Below, in pieces: positions 1 to 7,612 of a stretch of 30,660 nt of DNA. Under the pieces are notes generated by a model. That model saw only the letters and a program-made list of their open reading frames with translations, did no database searches and had not been told where the DNA came from. The position numbers and the translations under genes were made by a program. The stretch spans positions 1 to 30,660 of the forward strand of contig DBQQ01000050.1 in NCBI GenBank assembly GCA_002305315.1. The letters are read 5' to 3'. This stretch comes from Clostridiales bacterium UBA1390. Its GTDB lineage: Bacteria; Bacillota; Clostridia; Lachnospirales; Bianqueaceae. The first letter of the stretch is position 1. Each line of letters starts with the position of its first letter.

Positions 1-171
1 TGTCAACTAATCTTGACAATATCATCGCGATACATACTTTTTGTCAAGAAAATGCTTCCTATTTGAGACGCTTTGACATCACGCTGACGGCGGTTGCATT
101 CTAGGATGCTTTGGATAGACAATAAAATGGTCACGGAGCAACTTTGCTTGATATTACGATATAATTATTAG

Positions 172-193
172 ATAAGATAGTCTCATATCTTAT
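172..193. promoter_or_regulatory. Perfect inverted repeat near a possible -10 box
   Basis: An 8-bp perfect inverted repeat (ATAAGATA, 6-base spacer, TATCTTAT) lies just after a TATAAT sequence at 160-165. It could be an operator or 5'-UTR hairpin for the lipoprotein gene at 259. I see no good -35 box 17 bases upstream of 160, so the promoter itself is uncertain. Nothing else recognisable was seen in bases 1-171. Confidence 0.4.
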
Positions 194-258
194 TCAATTT
201 TGGGAGATAGGTGAAGTGGGAAACTAAATTCAAGAACACGTGATTTGAGGTGATTCTC

Positions 259-1449
259 ATGAAACAATACTTTCTTTTACTTTGCATGATATGCTGTCTT
301 TTCGTGATTTCATGCGCAGATGAATCTGCGAAGACAGGAGCTTCTTATGAAGCAGAAGTTTCGGATAACACCTTCTGCTTTCCGAGTTCGAGAATGTGCG
401 AAACAGAGGAGGCTTATTATGGTGTGGGTTCTGGAGACATACAGTACATTCAGTTTATGGATAAAAAAAGTCGTGTGAGTGGCGTTTTATGCGGCAAATC
501 CGAATGTGAACATAATGATGCGGAATGTAATGCATTTGCGGGAATCGACGCGCGAGGCTTTTGCATTTATAATGAACGGATTTACTGGATAGGAGATCAA
601 CTTACAGACAATGGCTTGGATTCCGCGATATGGAGTATAGACTTAGATGGAAATAATCGCAGAAGGATAAAAACGGTCGATGTGTCTCTTAAAAATGAGA
701 CATCTGGGAATTCGATTGTCCATGTATATCAGAACATGCTGTTTATGGCGGGAACCAGCGGGGATATATCGGAGGGAGAACCGAAGCGGAAAGCGGTGAT
801 ACAGGCTACGAGACTGGATTCCTCAGAGGAATGGCTGGATATCTTGGAGGTAGAGAGCAGTGGAGGGATCAATCTGGATGTAAAAGCAGCGCATAACGCG
901 TTGTATATCATGGTGTGTTTATATGAGGAAGACGGAATACGGCTCGATATATATCGATGGAGTATCGAGGAGAATGAATTGACGTTACTCTTTACTGAGG
1001 AGAATCTGTCCACAGGTTTTGCGAACATCTGGGTTACAGATCGCATCTATCTCTCGTCCATATCCGTATCAGATCAGGAGAACAACAGAAAGATAGGATT
1101 ATATCAGTATAGTCTTGAAACATCCACGCTGGAGCCATGTTTCGAATTGGAGGACTTGAATTATCAATGGGTGCAGGTTGCGGATCAAGTCTTCCTTACA
1201 GCGGCGTGGGACGAAGAGATGCATATGACACTATACGCAAAAGATTTTTCAGGAAACGAGATATGTCAAAGGGCGTTTGATGTGGCGGGGATAGAGGATG
1301 CAGAGTCTTATGCAAGACTCTTTTTAGGAGGGAATCGGGAATATATTTTTTACACTCTCTACAATAAACCGTTGCAATATACGATAGAAATGCCTCTGGA
1401 TGATACGACGCCGGGATCCATTTTATGGGAATCTAATATTATGCAGTAA
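259..1449 (+). CDS. Secreted lipoprotein, probable beta-propeller-like (DUF5050-like)
   Basis: The product is 396 aa. It begins with a lipoprotein signal peptide: MKQ, a hydrophobic stretch rich in Leu and Cys, then a VISC lipobox, so it should be lipidated and anchored outside the cell membrane. ATG 259 is chosen over the in-frame GTG at 250 because GAGGTG at 247-252 is well placed for ATG 259. Residues 78-90 carry a Cys/His cluster (C78, C83, H85, C90; core CGKSECEH). I associate this pattern with Clostridia lipoproteins that have a repeated Trp/Tyr-rich strand pattern. The rest has repeated strand-like segments such as IYWIG, LYIMVC and IYLSS, suggesting a beta-propeller. Function and ligand are unknown. 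The gene stands alone; the next gene starts about 180 bases away. The family name is a guess from pattern memory. Confidence 0.75.
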   Translation: MKQYFLLLCMICCLFVISCADESAKTGASYEAEVSDNTFCFPSSRMCETEEAYYGVGSGDIQYIQFMDKKSRVSGVLCGKSECEHNDAECNAFAGIDARGFCIYNERIYWIGDQLTDNGLDSAIWSIDLDGNNRRRIKTVDVSLKNETSGNSIVHVYQNMLFMAGTSGDISEGEPKRKAVIQATRLDSSEEWLDILEVESSGGINLDVKAAHNALYIMVCLYEEDGIRLDIYRWSIEENELTLLFTEENLSTGFANIWVTDRIYLSSISVSDQENNRKIGLYQYSLETSTLEPCFELEDLNYQWVQVADQVFLTAAWDEEMHMTLYAKDFSGNEICQRAFDVAGIEDAESYARLFLGGNREYIFYTLYNKPLQYTIEMPLDDTTPGSILWESNIMQ

Positions 1450-1632
1450 GCAAACTCATAGTCTCGGAGAGTGGTAGTTGGCACCGCGTTGGAAATGTCA
1501 GGCATTGTTTTTTCGGATGTGGTTGATCTGTCCTTCTGCAGTAAGTCCGGTGCCTCTACTTTGTAAAAAGTCAGCTCGAAGAACAGAAGAAGGATTGCAT
1601 TCATGAGCGAAACATGATATGATAAAAAGGGT

Positions 1633-2469
1633 GTGACGAAGAGTTGTATTGAGGAATATGGAGAGCAGTCTTTGGATGAGATCATTGCGTGCATCGAAAA
1701 TCCACAAGTGGGAACTGTACCGGTACATCGGGATGAAACCAATGCGACGCCATTGATCCGAGGAACCAATACAGAAGATAAGAGTATAAATGAAGGAACA
1801 GTCAGTTATGATATTCGGTTTTATGCGGCTGTTCCTGGAGATCAAAAGATAGAGGTTATTATCAATGTGGAGTTTCAAAATTACCACGAACAATCCCTCA
1901 TGAAAAGAGCGGTGTATTACGCATGTAGAATGATTTCTTCGCAGTATGGAGTCGAGTTTATCAAGTCTGAGTACAATAAGATTAAAAAAGTATATTCCAT
2001 TTGGATTCACCATGTTCCTAATGCATCGCAGCGAAATACGGTTACAGATTTTGCAATGACAGAAAATCCACGGATTGGGACGGCGGAGTATCAGAAAGAT
2101 GAATATGATTTACTCCATGTTATAATGATTGGCCTGGGAAGACAAAAAGATCAGAATTATACAGGAATTATAAAGTTTTTGGGGACATTGTTCTCATCTC
2201 AGGATATAGAAGAAAAGAAAAGGATTTTAAATGAGGAATTTGGTATGAAGATGAATGAGACTATGGAAAAGGAGGCAGTCATCATGAGCAACAGAGGACA
2301 TTTTCTATATGAAGAAGGCCGTGAAGAAGGCCGTGAAGAAGAACGAAAGAAAATGGCGATCAAGCTATCTTCCATGGGAATTCCCATGGAGCAGATTGCC
2401 AAGGCGGCCGGGACCTCGATTGAAACTGTGAGAGAGTGGATAGAGGAAACAGCGGTGTTGACAAAGTAA
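1633..2469 (+). CDS. Rpn-family PD-(D/E)XK nuclease/putative transposase, N-terminally short
   Basis: The 278-aa product matches the Rpn/YhgA-like family of recombination-promoting nucleases, common in Clostridia. Recognisable blocks are GTVPVHRDETNA, an INEGTVSYDIRFYA segment, INVEFQN (which would supply the E-x-Q part of the PD-(D/E)XK site) and RMISSQYGVEF with KKVYSIWI. The C-terminus has the typical EEGREEGREEERKK charged repeat and a helix-turn-helix-like tail (IPMEQIAKAAGTSIETVREWIEE). The GTG start lacks a good ribosome binding site, and an in-frame stop lies 18 bases upstream. Relatives as I remember them have about 30 to 40 more N-terminal residues, so this is probably an N-terminal truncation or a remnant. 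A strong terminator follows. The protein is cytoplasmic and acts on DNA if active. Confidence 0.75.
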   Translation: MTKSCIEEYGEQSLDEIIACIENPQVGTVPVHRDETNATPLIRGTNTEDKSINEGTVSYDIRFYAAVPGDQKIEVIINVEFQNYHEQSLMKRAVYYACRMISSQYGVEFIKSEYNKIKKVYSIWIHHVPNASQRNTVTDFAMTENPRIGTAEYQKDEYDLLHVIMIGLGRQKDQNYTGIIKFLGTLFSSQDIEEKKRILNEEFGMKMNETMEKEAVIMSNRGHFLYEEGREEGREEERKKMAIKLSSMGIPMEQIAKAAGTSIETVREWIEETAVLTK

Positions 2470-2478
2470 TCGAAAATG

Positions 2479-2513
2479 AGGCAGAGAGGCGTACACAGTC
2501 TCTCTGCCTTTTC
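2479..2513 (+). terminator. Rho-independent terminator after the Rpn-family gene
   Basis: A 10-bp perfect stem (AGGCAGAGAG with CTCTCTGCCT) closes an 11-base loop and is followed by TTTT. It begins 9 bases after the stop codon at 2469 and isolates the Rpn-family gene from the sigma factor gene. Confidence 0.85.
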
Positions 2514-2530
2514 CATTTCAAAAAAAGTAC

Positions 2531-2560
2531 CAACCTTTTCGAACTTGTGTGTCTATATAG
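2531..2560 (+). promoter_or_regulatory. Possible ECF-type (autoregulated) promoter for the sigma factor gene
   Basis: CAACCTTTT at 2531-2539 and GTCTATATAG at 2551-2560 have the layout of an ECF-type promoter: an AAC-containing -35 element and a GTC-type -10 element. The pair lies directly upstream of a gene for a sigma factor, where autoregulated promoters are usual. By eye I did not find a second copy in the window. This is an inference from placement and sequence style only. Confidence 0.4.
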
Positions 2561-2589
2561 GTGAAAGCTTTCAAAAGAGGTGCTAATGA

Positions 2590-4254
2590 ATGAACAGACA
2601 GGATGTAGAGAGGATCATAACCAGTTATCTGAAGCCCATATTTGGGTTTGCCCTGAAAAAATGCAAGAATGTTCAGGATGCGGAGGATCTGTCGCAGGAA
2701 ATTCTGGCGAGAGCGTTTCGGGCGTTTCTCATAAGAGAAGATATCCGAGACATGGGGAAGTTTATCTGGACGGTTGCGCATAATACGCTCAGCAATTATT
2801 ATCGGGATGCTGCGAAGAGTATGGTGGGAATCTCCATAGAGGAAGCCGCAGAATGGCTCGAGGCTCCTTCTGCAGAGGAGAATGAGATAGAGCAAACAGA
2901 GATCCTGCGTCGTCTTCAGAGCGAGATTGCCTATCTTTCTAAGATGCAAAGGAAAATTGTGATTGCCTATTACTTTGAAAATCGGAAGCAGACGGAGATA
3001 GCACAGCAGCTGGGGATTCCTCTGGGAACTGTCAAATGGCATTTATTTGAGGCGAAAAAAGAATTGAAGCGAGGTATGGACACTATGAGAAAAGCAAGCG
3101 AACTTAAGTTTCATCCGATCCAGTTTCATTCCTATGGGATCACCGGCGCTGTGGGTACAAAAAGTTTGGATGAATTCTTTCGATCTGCCCTGTCCCAGAA
3201 TATCTGTTACTGTGTACGGAATACGAAAAAGACCGTGAATGAAATAGCGGAAGATCTGGGCGTCTCCCCGGTATACGTGGAAAACGAAGCAGAGTTTCTA
3301 GAACAGTACGGATTCCTGCGAATGGAGAAGGACAAATACATCGCCAATTTTATCATCGAAGAAATGAGCACGGAGCTGCTCAACCTGCAGAATGAGATGT
3401 ATAAACAGGCTGCGGAACTTTTTGCAAACGATGTGTACGAGGAACTGATATCCTCTGGAATTCTGGAGGATCCGGATATCCGATGCGGCCAGGCAGGTTG
3501 TCTTTCAGCGCCTATCCGGCCATCCCGACGGGATTATAATTTTCTCCTATGGACTCTTATTCCCTATATTGCCGCCAGATCGGGGGAAAAACAAAGAGAG
3601 AATAGCATCTCCTGGGAAGAGGTGGCGATAGTGCGACCCGACGGTGCACACAATATCTTTCGGGCATCGGTCCTTTCCAATGACGCGAAACCTCCGGAAG
3701 AGTATACCCATATGGAACACTGGTACGGTCCTATATGGCGTAATGACGGAAAAAGAATACTTTGGAAGATCGATAGCGACTGGTCCGGCCGTGAAGTGCC
3801 ACGTGATTTCCGGTACGAAGAGGAAGCCAGACAAATTCTCTCTCTTTATGAGAAAGAGCAGACAGAACCACTTACAAAAGAAGAATACGCATGGTTGTCA
3901 GAACACGGCTGTGTGAAGATAAACGAAGGGCAGGATGGTTCTTTCCGGGCCGTGTGGTCGATTCTCGTTTTGGCCACCAAGGAGGTACAGGATCGATTGC
4001 TTGCGGTCGGCAACCACGCTAGAGAAAGGCACAGGGATGAATTTGTGGCACTATTGGCTTCTTATGCGGAGCGGGTGATGCAGTCTGTTCCCACACATCT
4101 GAAAAAAGTGAAAGAATATGAATTGCAGTCCGTATTTCAATCCGACGGCTGGTTCTTACTGCATTGTCTTCTGGTACTCCTTCATAACGGAAAGCTCGAA
4201 GAGCCGAATCCGAGCCAGCGGAAATCGTTGATGATCGTGGTAACCCACGAGTAA
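2590..4254 (+). CDS. Sigma-70-family (ECF-like) RNA polymerase sigma factor with a long C-terminal extension
   Basis: The product is 554 aa, about three times the length of a usual ECF sigma factor. Residues 8-78 match sigma region 2 (DAEDLSQE at 30-37, then KFIWTVAHNTLSNYYRD). Residues 112-163 match region 4, with a helix-turn-helix QTEIAQQLGIPLGTVKWHL. Residues about 200-255 look like a winged helix (TVNEIAEDLGVSPVYVENEAEFL), followed by about 300 residues I cannot assign. No anti-sigma factor gene is adjacent, so the extension may sense a signal or hold the sigma domains inactive. ATG 2590 follows AGAGGTG at 2575-2581. A strong terminator follows the stop, so the gene is probably a single transcription unit. 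It could direct transcription of the adjacent TerB/ATPase/helicase genes, but the promoter before them looks sigma-A-like. Confidence 0.85.
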   Translation: MNRQDVERIITSYLKPIFGFALKKCKNVQDAEDLSQEILARAFRAFLIREDIRDMGKFIWTVAHNTLSNYYRDAAKSMVGISIEEAAEWLEAPSAEENEIEQTEILRRLQSEIAYLSKMQRKIVIAYYFENRKQTEIAQQLGIPLGTVKWHLFEAKKELKRGMDTMRKASELKFHPIQFHSYGITGAVGTKSLDEFFRSALSQNICYCVRNTKKTVNEIAEDLGVSPVYVENEAEFLEQYGFLRMEKDKYIANFIIEEMSTELLNLQNEMYKQAAELFANDVYEELISSGILEDPDIRCGQAGCLSAPIRPSRRDYNFLLWTLIPYIAARSGEKQRENSISWEEVAIVRPDGAHNIFRASVLSNDAKPPEEYTHMEHWYGPIWRNDGKRILWKIDSDWSGREVPRDFRYEEEARQILSLYEKEQTEPLTKEEYAWLSEHGCVKINEGQDGSFRAVWSILVLATKEVQDRLLAVGNHARERHRDEFVALLASYAERVMQSVPTHLKKVKEYELQSVFQSDGWFLLHCLLVLLHNGKLEEPNPSQRKSLMIVVTHE

Positions 4255-4258
4255 GCAG

Positions 4259-4315
4259 AGAAACTGCCGCGCAGGCGATTCCAGTCGCAGCCGCGGCAGT
4301 TTCTTGTCTGTTTTG
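4259..4315 (+). terminator. Strong rho-independent terminator after the sigma factor gene
   Basis: A 13-bp perfect stem (AGAAACTGCCGCG with CGCGGCAGTTTCT) is followed by a T-rich tract containing TTTT. It starts 4 bases after the sigma factor stop codon and separates that gene from the TerB-domain operon. Confidence 0.85.
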
Positions 4316-4350
4316 TAAACCGTGGGAGAGGCATTCTTGGGGGATGGCGC

Positions 4351-4379
4351 TTGTCTTTTGCGCGGAGGTATAGTATAAT
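4351..4379 (+). promoter_or_regulatory. Sigma-A-type promoter of the TerB/ATPase/helicase operon
   Basis: TTGTCT at 4351-4356, a 17-base spacer and a perfect TATAAT at 4374-4379. It lies 54 bases before the TTG start at 4434 and just after the sigma gene terminator, so the three-gene module is likely an operon of its own. Confidence 0.7.
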
Positions 4380-4433
4380 TTTTAAGTAAGAGCTTTCCGA
4401 GTGGGATGGCATAGGAGCAAGGGAGGTGGCACA

Positions 4434-6275
4434 TTGGAACTTTCAGAGTTGACGGCGTATGCCAAGAGGAAATTCCATATTCAGGAAGAGCATAAATGGG
4501 CCGATTTTCCTTACGTTTCCGTTTTAAGCGATCCGCATACGGGGAAATGGGTAGCGTTTTTGATGCGCCAATGGGATACGGATACCGGGACAGAGATACA
4601 GCGGTGCGATATTAAATGCGGCTGGTTGAGCCGTGATGAATCAGATAAACCGTATCTGACCCAACCTTTTCGGATGAAGGGGGAGAAATGGGTCGGTGTT
4701 GTCATGGAGGCATATACTGAACCGAATGTGATATTTCGATTGTTTGATCGCGCTGTTTATGGAGAAGAAAGCCAGGGGTTTACGATCACGCTGGAAACAG
4801 CGCCGAGGCAAGAGACCATAGTCTGTCCAGATACGAGGATGCCAGATGTGGGTGAACAAATGTCCTTGACAGCGCCGGATATTCCAGAGAAGATTCTAAA
4901 GATGCGGAGGATGTTCCAATACGAGAATGCTCTTCCGCTGACGAAGAATGAGAAATTCTATCTGCAGGGCAAGTTCATGGAAGATTATGAGGACGACGCG
5001 CCCTGGACAGGATCCTTTCGGTGTTATTTTCCGACCTATCAGGATCTGAATCTCAGGATGCTGCGCGGATATTTTACCTGGCGGACCCATGTGAGGAGAG
5101 GAGAATTTCAGCCGATCGCCCTGTCGTTAGCCTACATTTATATATATGAACTGTTGAATGGGATCGGGACATCCTCTCCGGAGGAGAGCCTGCAGAAGAT
5201 GCGGGAGTTTGAGCAAGGATTCCTGGATACGGGGCTAGGAGACGAGAACATGCGTCAGAATCTGCATCGCTGGATGCTGGAATATGCGGTGCTAAAGAAC
5301 TTGCCTCCCGAGCTGGCCAGAGAGTATGCGGATCCCGGCATGCTGGAGATGGATCGGGCGATCAAGACGCTTATGTGCCCACAGAAGGCCACGGACGAGG
5401 AGATCGTTTCTGCGCTGCATATTTTTTCAAAAGACAACCTAAATGCCTCTCCGATTTTCCTGCAGGACGAGGCACGCGGCGTGCGATTATTAGCGGCCGT
5501 ATGGCGATATGTGGCGGAGCATTTTCGTTCAGGAAAGAAAGACTTCTTCACGACTTGCTTTGGTAAGGAAAGATCTTTTCGATGGTATCCACTGGCGAAT
5601 GCAGTATACTGGGAAAAGCAAAGACATCCGGATGTGGAATACGCGCTGGATGAGTGCAGAATCTATTGCTGCGCGGAGGGGCTCTGGTTTGAAAAGCGGT
5701 TTGATAAGCTTTTTTTTGATCGGGATTGTTTTCAGGCCTTTCTGCATGAGACTGAAAGAGGGCTGCGGGAATATCTGAAAGCGGGATATAAACTCCGTAA
5801 GCGACAGAAGGAGGCCTGGGTAACGCCCTATGTGGAGGCAGTGTTGGAAGAAGACAGGCGTCGGGAGAAAGAAGCCGCCAGACCGAAGATTCAGATCGAT
5901 CTCTCGCGTCTTCCTGGCATTCGGCAGGATGCCTGGAGGACTAGAGATAGCCTTCTGACAGAGGAAGAACTGGACGAGGTACCGGTAGAAGTGCGGGAGA
6001 CGGTAGAGGTGCTGGAGCCAGAGTCAGTCGAAACGCCGGAGGGACCGATTGCCGGATTGGACGCGTTGCATAGCCGGATCCTGCGGGATCTTCTGGCGGG
6101 AAAGCCCGTAGAGAACATGATAAAGAGTCATCATCTCATGCCCTCTATCATCACGGATACGGTGAATGAGGCCCTCATGGATGAGATCGGAGACAGTATT
6201 TTAGAATGGGATGGACATACCATCTCGGTGGTGGAGGAGTATCGGGAGGAAGTCCTGCAGTTATTGGGAGGTTAA
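4434..6275 (+). CDS. TerB-N/TerB-C domain protein with an N-terminal MmcQ/YjbR-like domain
   Basis: The 613-aa product starts at TTG 4434, chosen because GGGAGGTGG at 4421-4429 is ideally placed; an in-frame ATG at 4401 has a poorer site. Residues about 5-130 resemble the MmcQ/YjbR fold: a VSVLSDPHTGKWVAFLM block, a RCDIKCG block and FRMKGEKWVGVVME. Residues about 165-330 match TerB-N (FRCYFPTYQDLNLRMLRGYFTWR then LSLAYIYIYELLNGIG, cited here as separate short blocks). Residues about 395-613 fit TerB-C, with IQIDLSRLPGIRQDAW before a Glu-rich linker and a C-terminal helical part. The TerB domain itself is not evident between them. Ter-domain proteins of this type have been linked by comparative genomics to ATPase and helicase partners in DNA-processing or stress systems, which is what follows here. 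No catalytic residue is recognised. The next gene starts 5 bases after the stop. Confidence 0.8.
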   Translation: MELSELTAYAKRKFHIQEEHKWADFPYVSVLSDPHTGKWVAFLMRQWDTDTGTEIQRCDIKCGWLSRDESDKPYLTQPFRMKGEKWVGVVMEAYTEPNVIFRLFDRAVYGEESQGFTITLETAPRQETIVCPDTRMPDVGEQMSLTAPDIPEKILKMRRMFQYENALPLTKNEKFYLQGKFMEDYEDDAPWTGSFRCYFPTYQDLNLRMLRGYFTWRTHVRRGEFQPIALSLAYIYIYELLNGIGTSSPEESLQKMREFEQGFLDTGLGDENMRQNLHRWMLEYAVLKNLPPELAREYADPGMLEMDRAIKTLMCPQKATDEEIVSALHIFSKDNLNASPIFLQDEARGVRLLAAVWRYVAEHFRSGKKDFFTTCFGKERSFRWYPLANAVYWEKQRHPDVEYALDECRIYCCAEGLWFEKRFDKLFFDRDCFQAFLHETERGLREYLKAGYKLRKRQKEAWVTPYVEAVLEEDRRREKEAARPKIQIDLSRLPGIRQDAWRTRDSLLTEEELDEVPVEVRETVEVLEPESVETPEGPIAGLDALHSRILRDLLAGKPVENMIKSHHLMPSIITDTVNEALMDEIGDSILEWDGHTISVVEEYREEVLQLLGG

Positions 6276-6280
6276 GATAG

Positions 6281-7612
6281 ATGAGCGATCGCGATAAAAA
6301 AGTACCGAAGAGAATTGCGCAAACGATTCTGAATTCCTTAAAGGGCGGTGTAGTCCCCAGAATTGGCTTGCCCTATATCACCGTGGGAAGAAAAAATGAG
6401 ATTGAGGCCCTGCTGCATGATGTGGATATTATTGCAGAGGGTGGCGCATCCTTCCGATTTATTGTAGGCCGGTATGGCGCCGGTAAGAGCTTTTTAATCC
6501 AGACGCTTCGCAATTACGTCATGGATAGAGGATTCATCGTGGCCGATGCGGATCTTTCTCCGGAACGAAGGCTGCAGGGAACAAGAGGACAGGGATTGGC
6601 GACATACCGGGAGCTGATCAGCAATCTTTCGACGAAGACAAAGCCAGAAGGCGGCGCCTTGACACTGGTACTGGATCGCTGGATTAACAGTGTGCAGACA
6701 GAGGCGGTGCAGGAGACGGGGCTGATGCCGGGAGATCCGGCATTGACTAAGACCGTGGATCAGAAGATTTATGCCGTGACCTCGGCGATCAGCGAGCTGG
6801 TGCATGGATTTGAGTTCGCACGCCTCTTATCTCTGTATTATCATGCGTATATAGAGGATGATGAGGAGACGAAAGCCAAGATCGTGCGCTGGTTCCGCGG
6901 CGAATATGCGCTGAAGAGAGAAGCGAAGGAAGCGCTCGGAGTCAATATCATTATCACGGATGATGACTGGTATGATTATTTGAAGATCTTTGCCGTGTTC
7001 TTCCGGCTGGCAGGCTATACCGGGATGATGCTCATGATCGATGAACTGGTCAATATCTATAAGATTCCGCATGCGATTACACGGCAGTACAACTATGAAA
7101 AACTGCTGACAATGTATAACGATACGCTGCAGGGCAAAGCACGGTATCTGGGAGTCATCATGGGGGCCACACCGCAGGCGGTGGAAGACAAGAGGCGGGG
7201 AATCTACAGCTACGAGGCCCTGCGTTCCAGACTCGCAGAGGGTAAGTTTTCCAAACCGGGAGCGCGGGATCTTCTGGCGCCCGTGATTCGTCTGGAGCCA
7301 CTGACGCCGGAAGAGATGATGGTACTTTGTGAAAAGCTATCCGACATACATGCGGATCTGTACGGATATCCAAGGCAGCTTGGCAGTGCGGACCTTGTAC
7401 GGTTCATCCAGCTGGAATACGGAAGGATCGGTGCGGATCAGAACATTACGCCGCGAGAGGTGATTCGGGACTTTATCGAAGTCCTGGATCTGCTGTATCA
7501 GAATCCGGGTATGAATATAGAAGAACTGCTGCAGTCGGAGGAATTTACCTATGCGAAGTCGGAAGCCGTGTCGGATGAGACGGGGAAGGACTATGTGGAG
7601 TTTACATTATGA
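6281..7612 (+). CDS. BrxD-like P-loop ATPase (BREX ATP-binding domain, DUF2791-like)
   Basis: The 443-aa product carries a Walker A motif GRYGAGKS at residues 63-70 and a Walker B motif MMLMIDEL with D254 and E255. The N-terminal run IAQTILNSLKGGVVPRIGL followed by a VGR box, and RRLQGTRGQGLATYREL after the Walker A motif, match the ATP-binding family to which BrxD of type 2 BREX belongs. Length is normal for the family. GGGAGG at 6266-6271 is the ribosome binding site. The stop overlaps the start of the helicase gene by ATGA (7609-7612), so the two are probably translationally coupled and act together. Likely role, by inference: an ATPase that loads or regulates the helicase on foreign or damaged DNA. 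The wider BREX genes are absent from this window. Confidence 0.88.
   Translation: MSDRDKKVPKRIAQTILNSLKGGVVPRIGLPYITVGRKNEIEALLHDVDIIAEGGASFRFIVGRYGAGKSFLIQTLRNYVMDRGFIVADADLSPERRLQGTRGQGLATYRELISNLSTKTKPEGGALTLVLDRWINSVQTEAVQETGLMPGDPALTKTVDQKIYAVTSAISELVHGFEFARLLSLYYHAYIEDDEETKAKIVRWFRGEYALKREAKEALGVNIIITDDDWYDYLKIFAVFFRLAGYTGMMLMIDELVNIYKIPHAITRQYNYEKLLTMYNDTLQGKARYLGVIMGATPQAVEDKRRGIYSYEALRSRLAEGKFSKPGARDLLAPVIRLEPLTPEEMMVLCEKLSDIHADLYGYPRQLGSADLVRFIQLEYGRIGADQNITPREVIRDFIEVLDLLYQNPGMNIEELLQSEEFTYAKSEAVSDETGKDYVEFTL

Noticed and set aside
1450..1632. A possible missing N-terminal part of the Rpn-family gene
   Set aside because: I translated this interval in the plus frames and saw no convincing continuation of the family N-terminus, so no extra exon-like part is claimed.
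4401..4433. ATG 4401 as the start of the TerB-domain gene
   Set aside because: The ribosome binding site GGGAGGTGG lies after this ATG and fits TTG 4434 instead.
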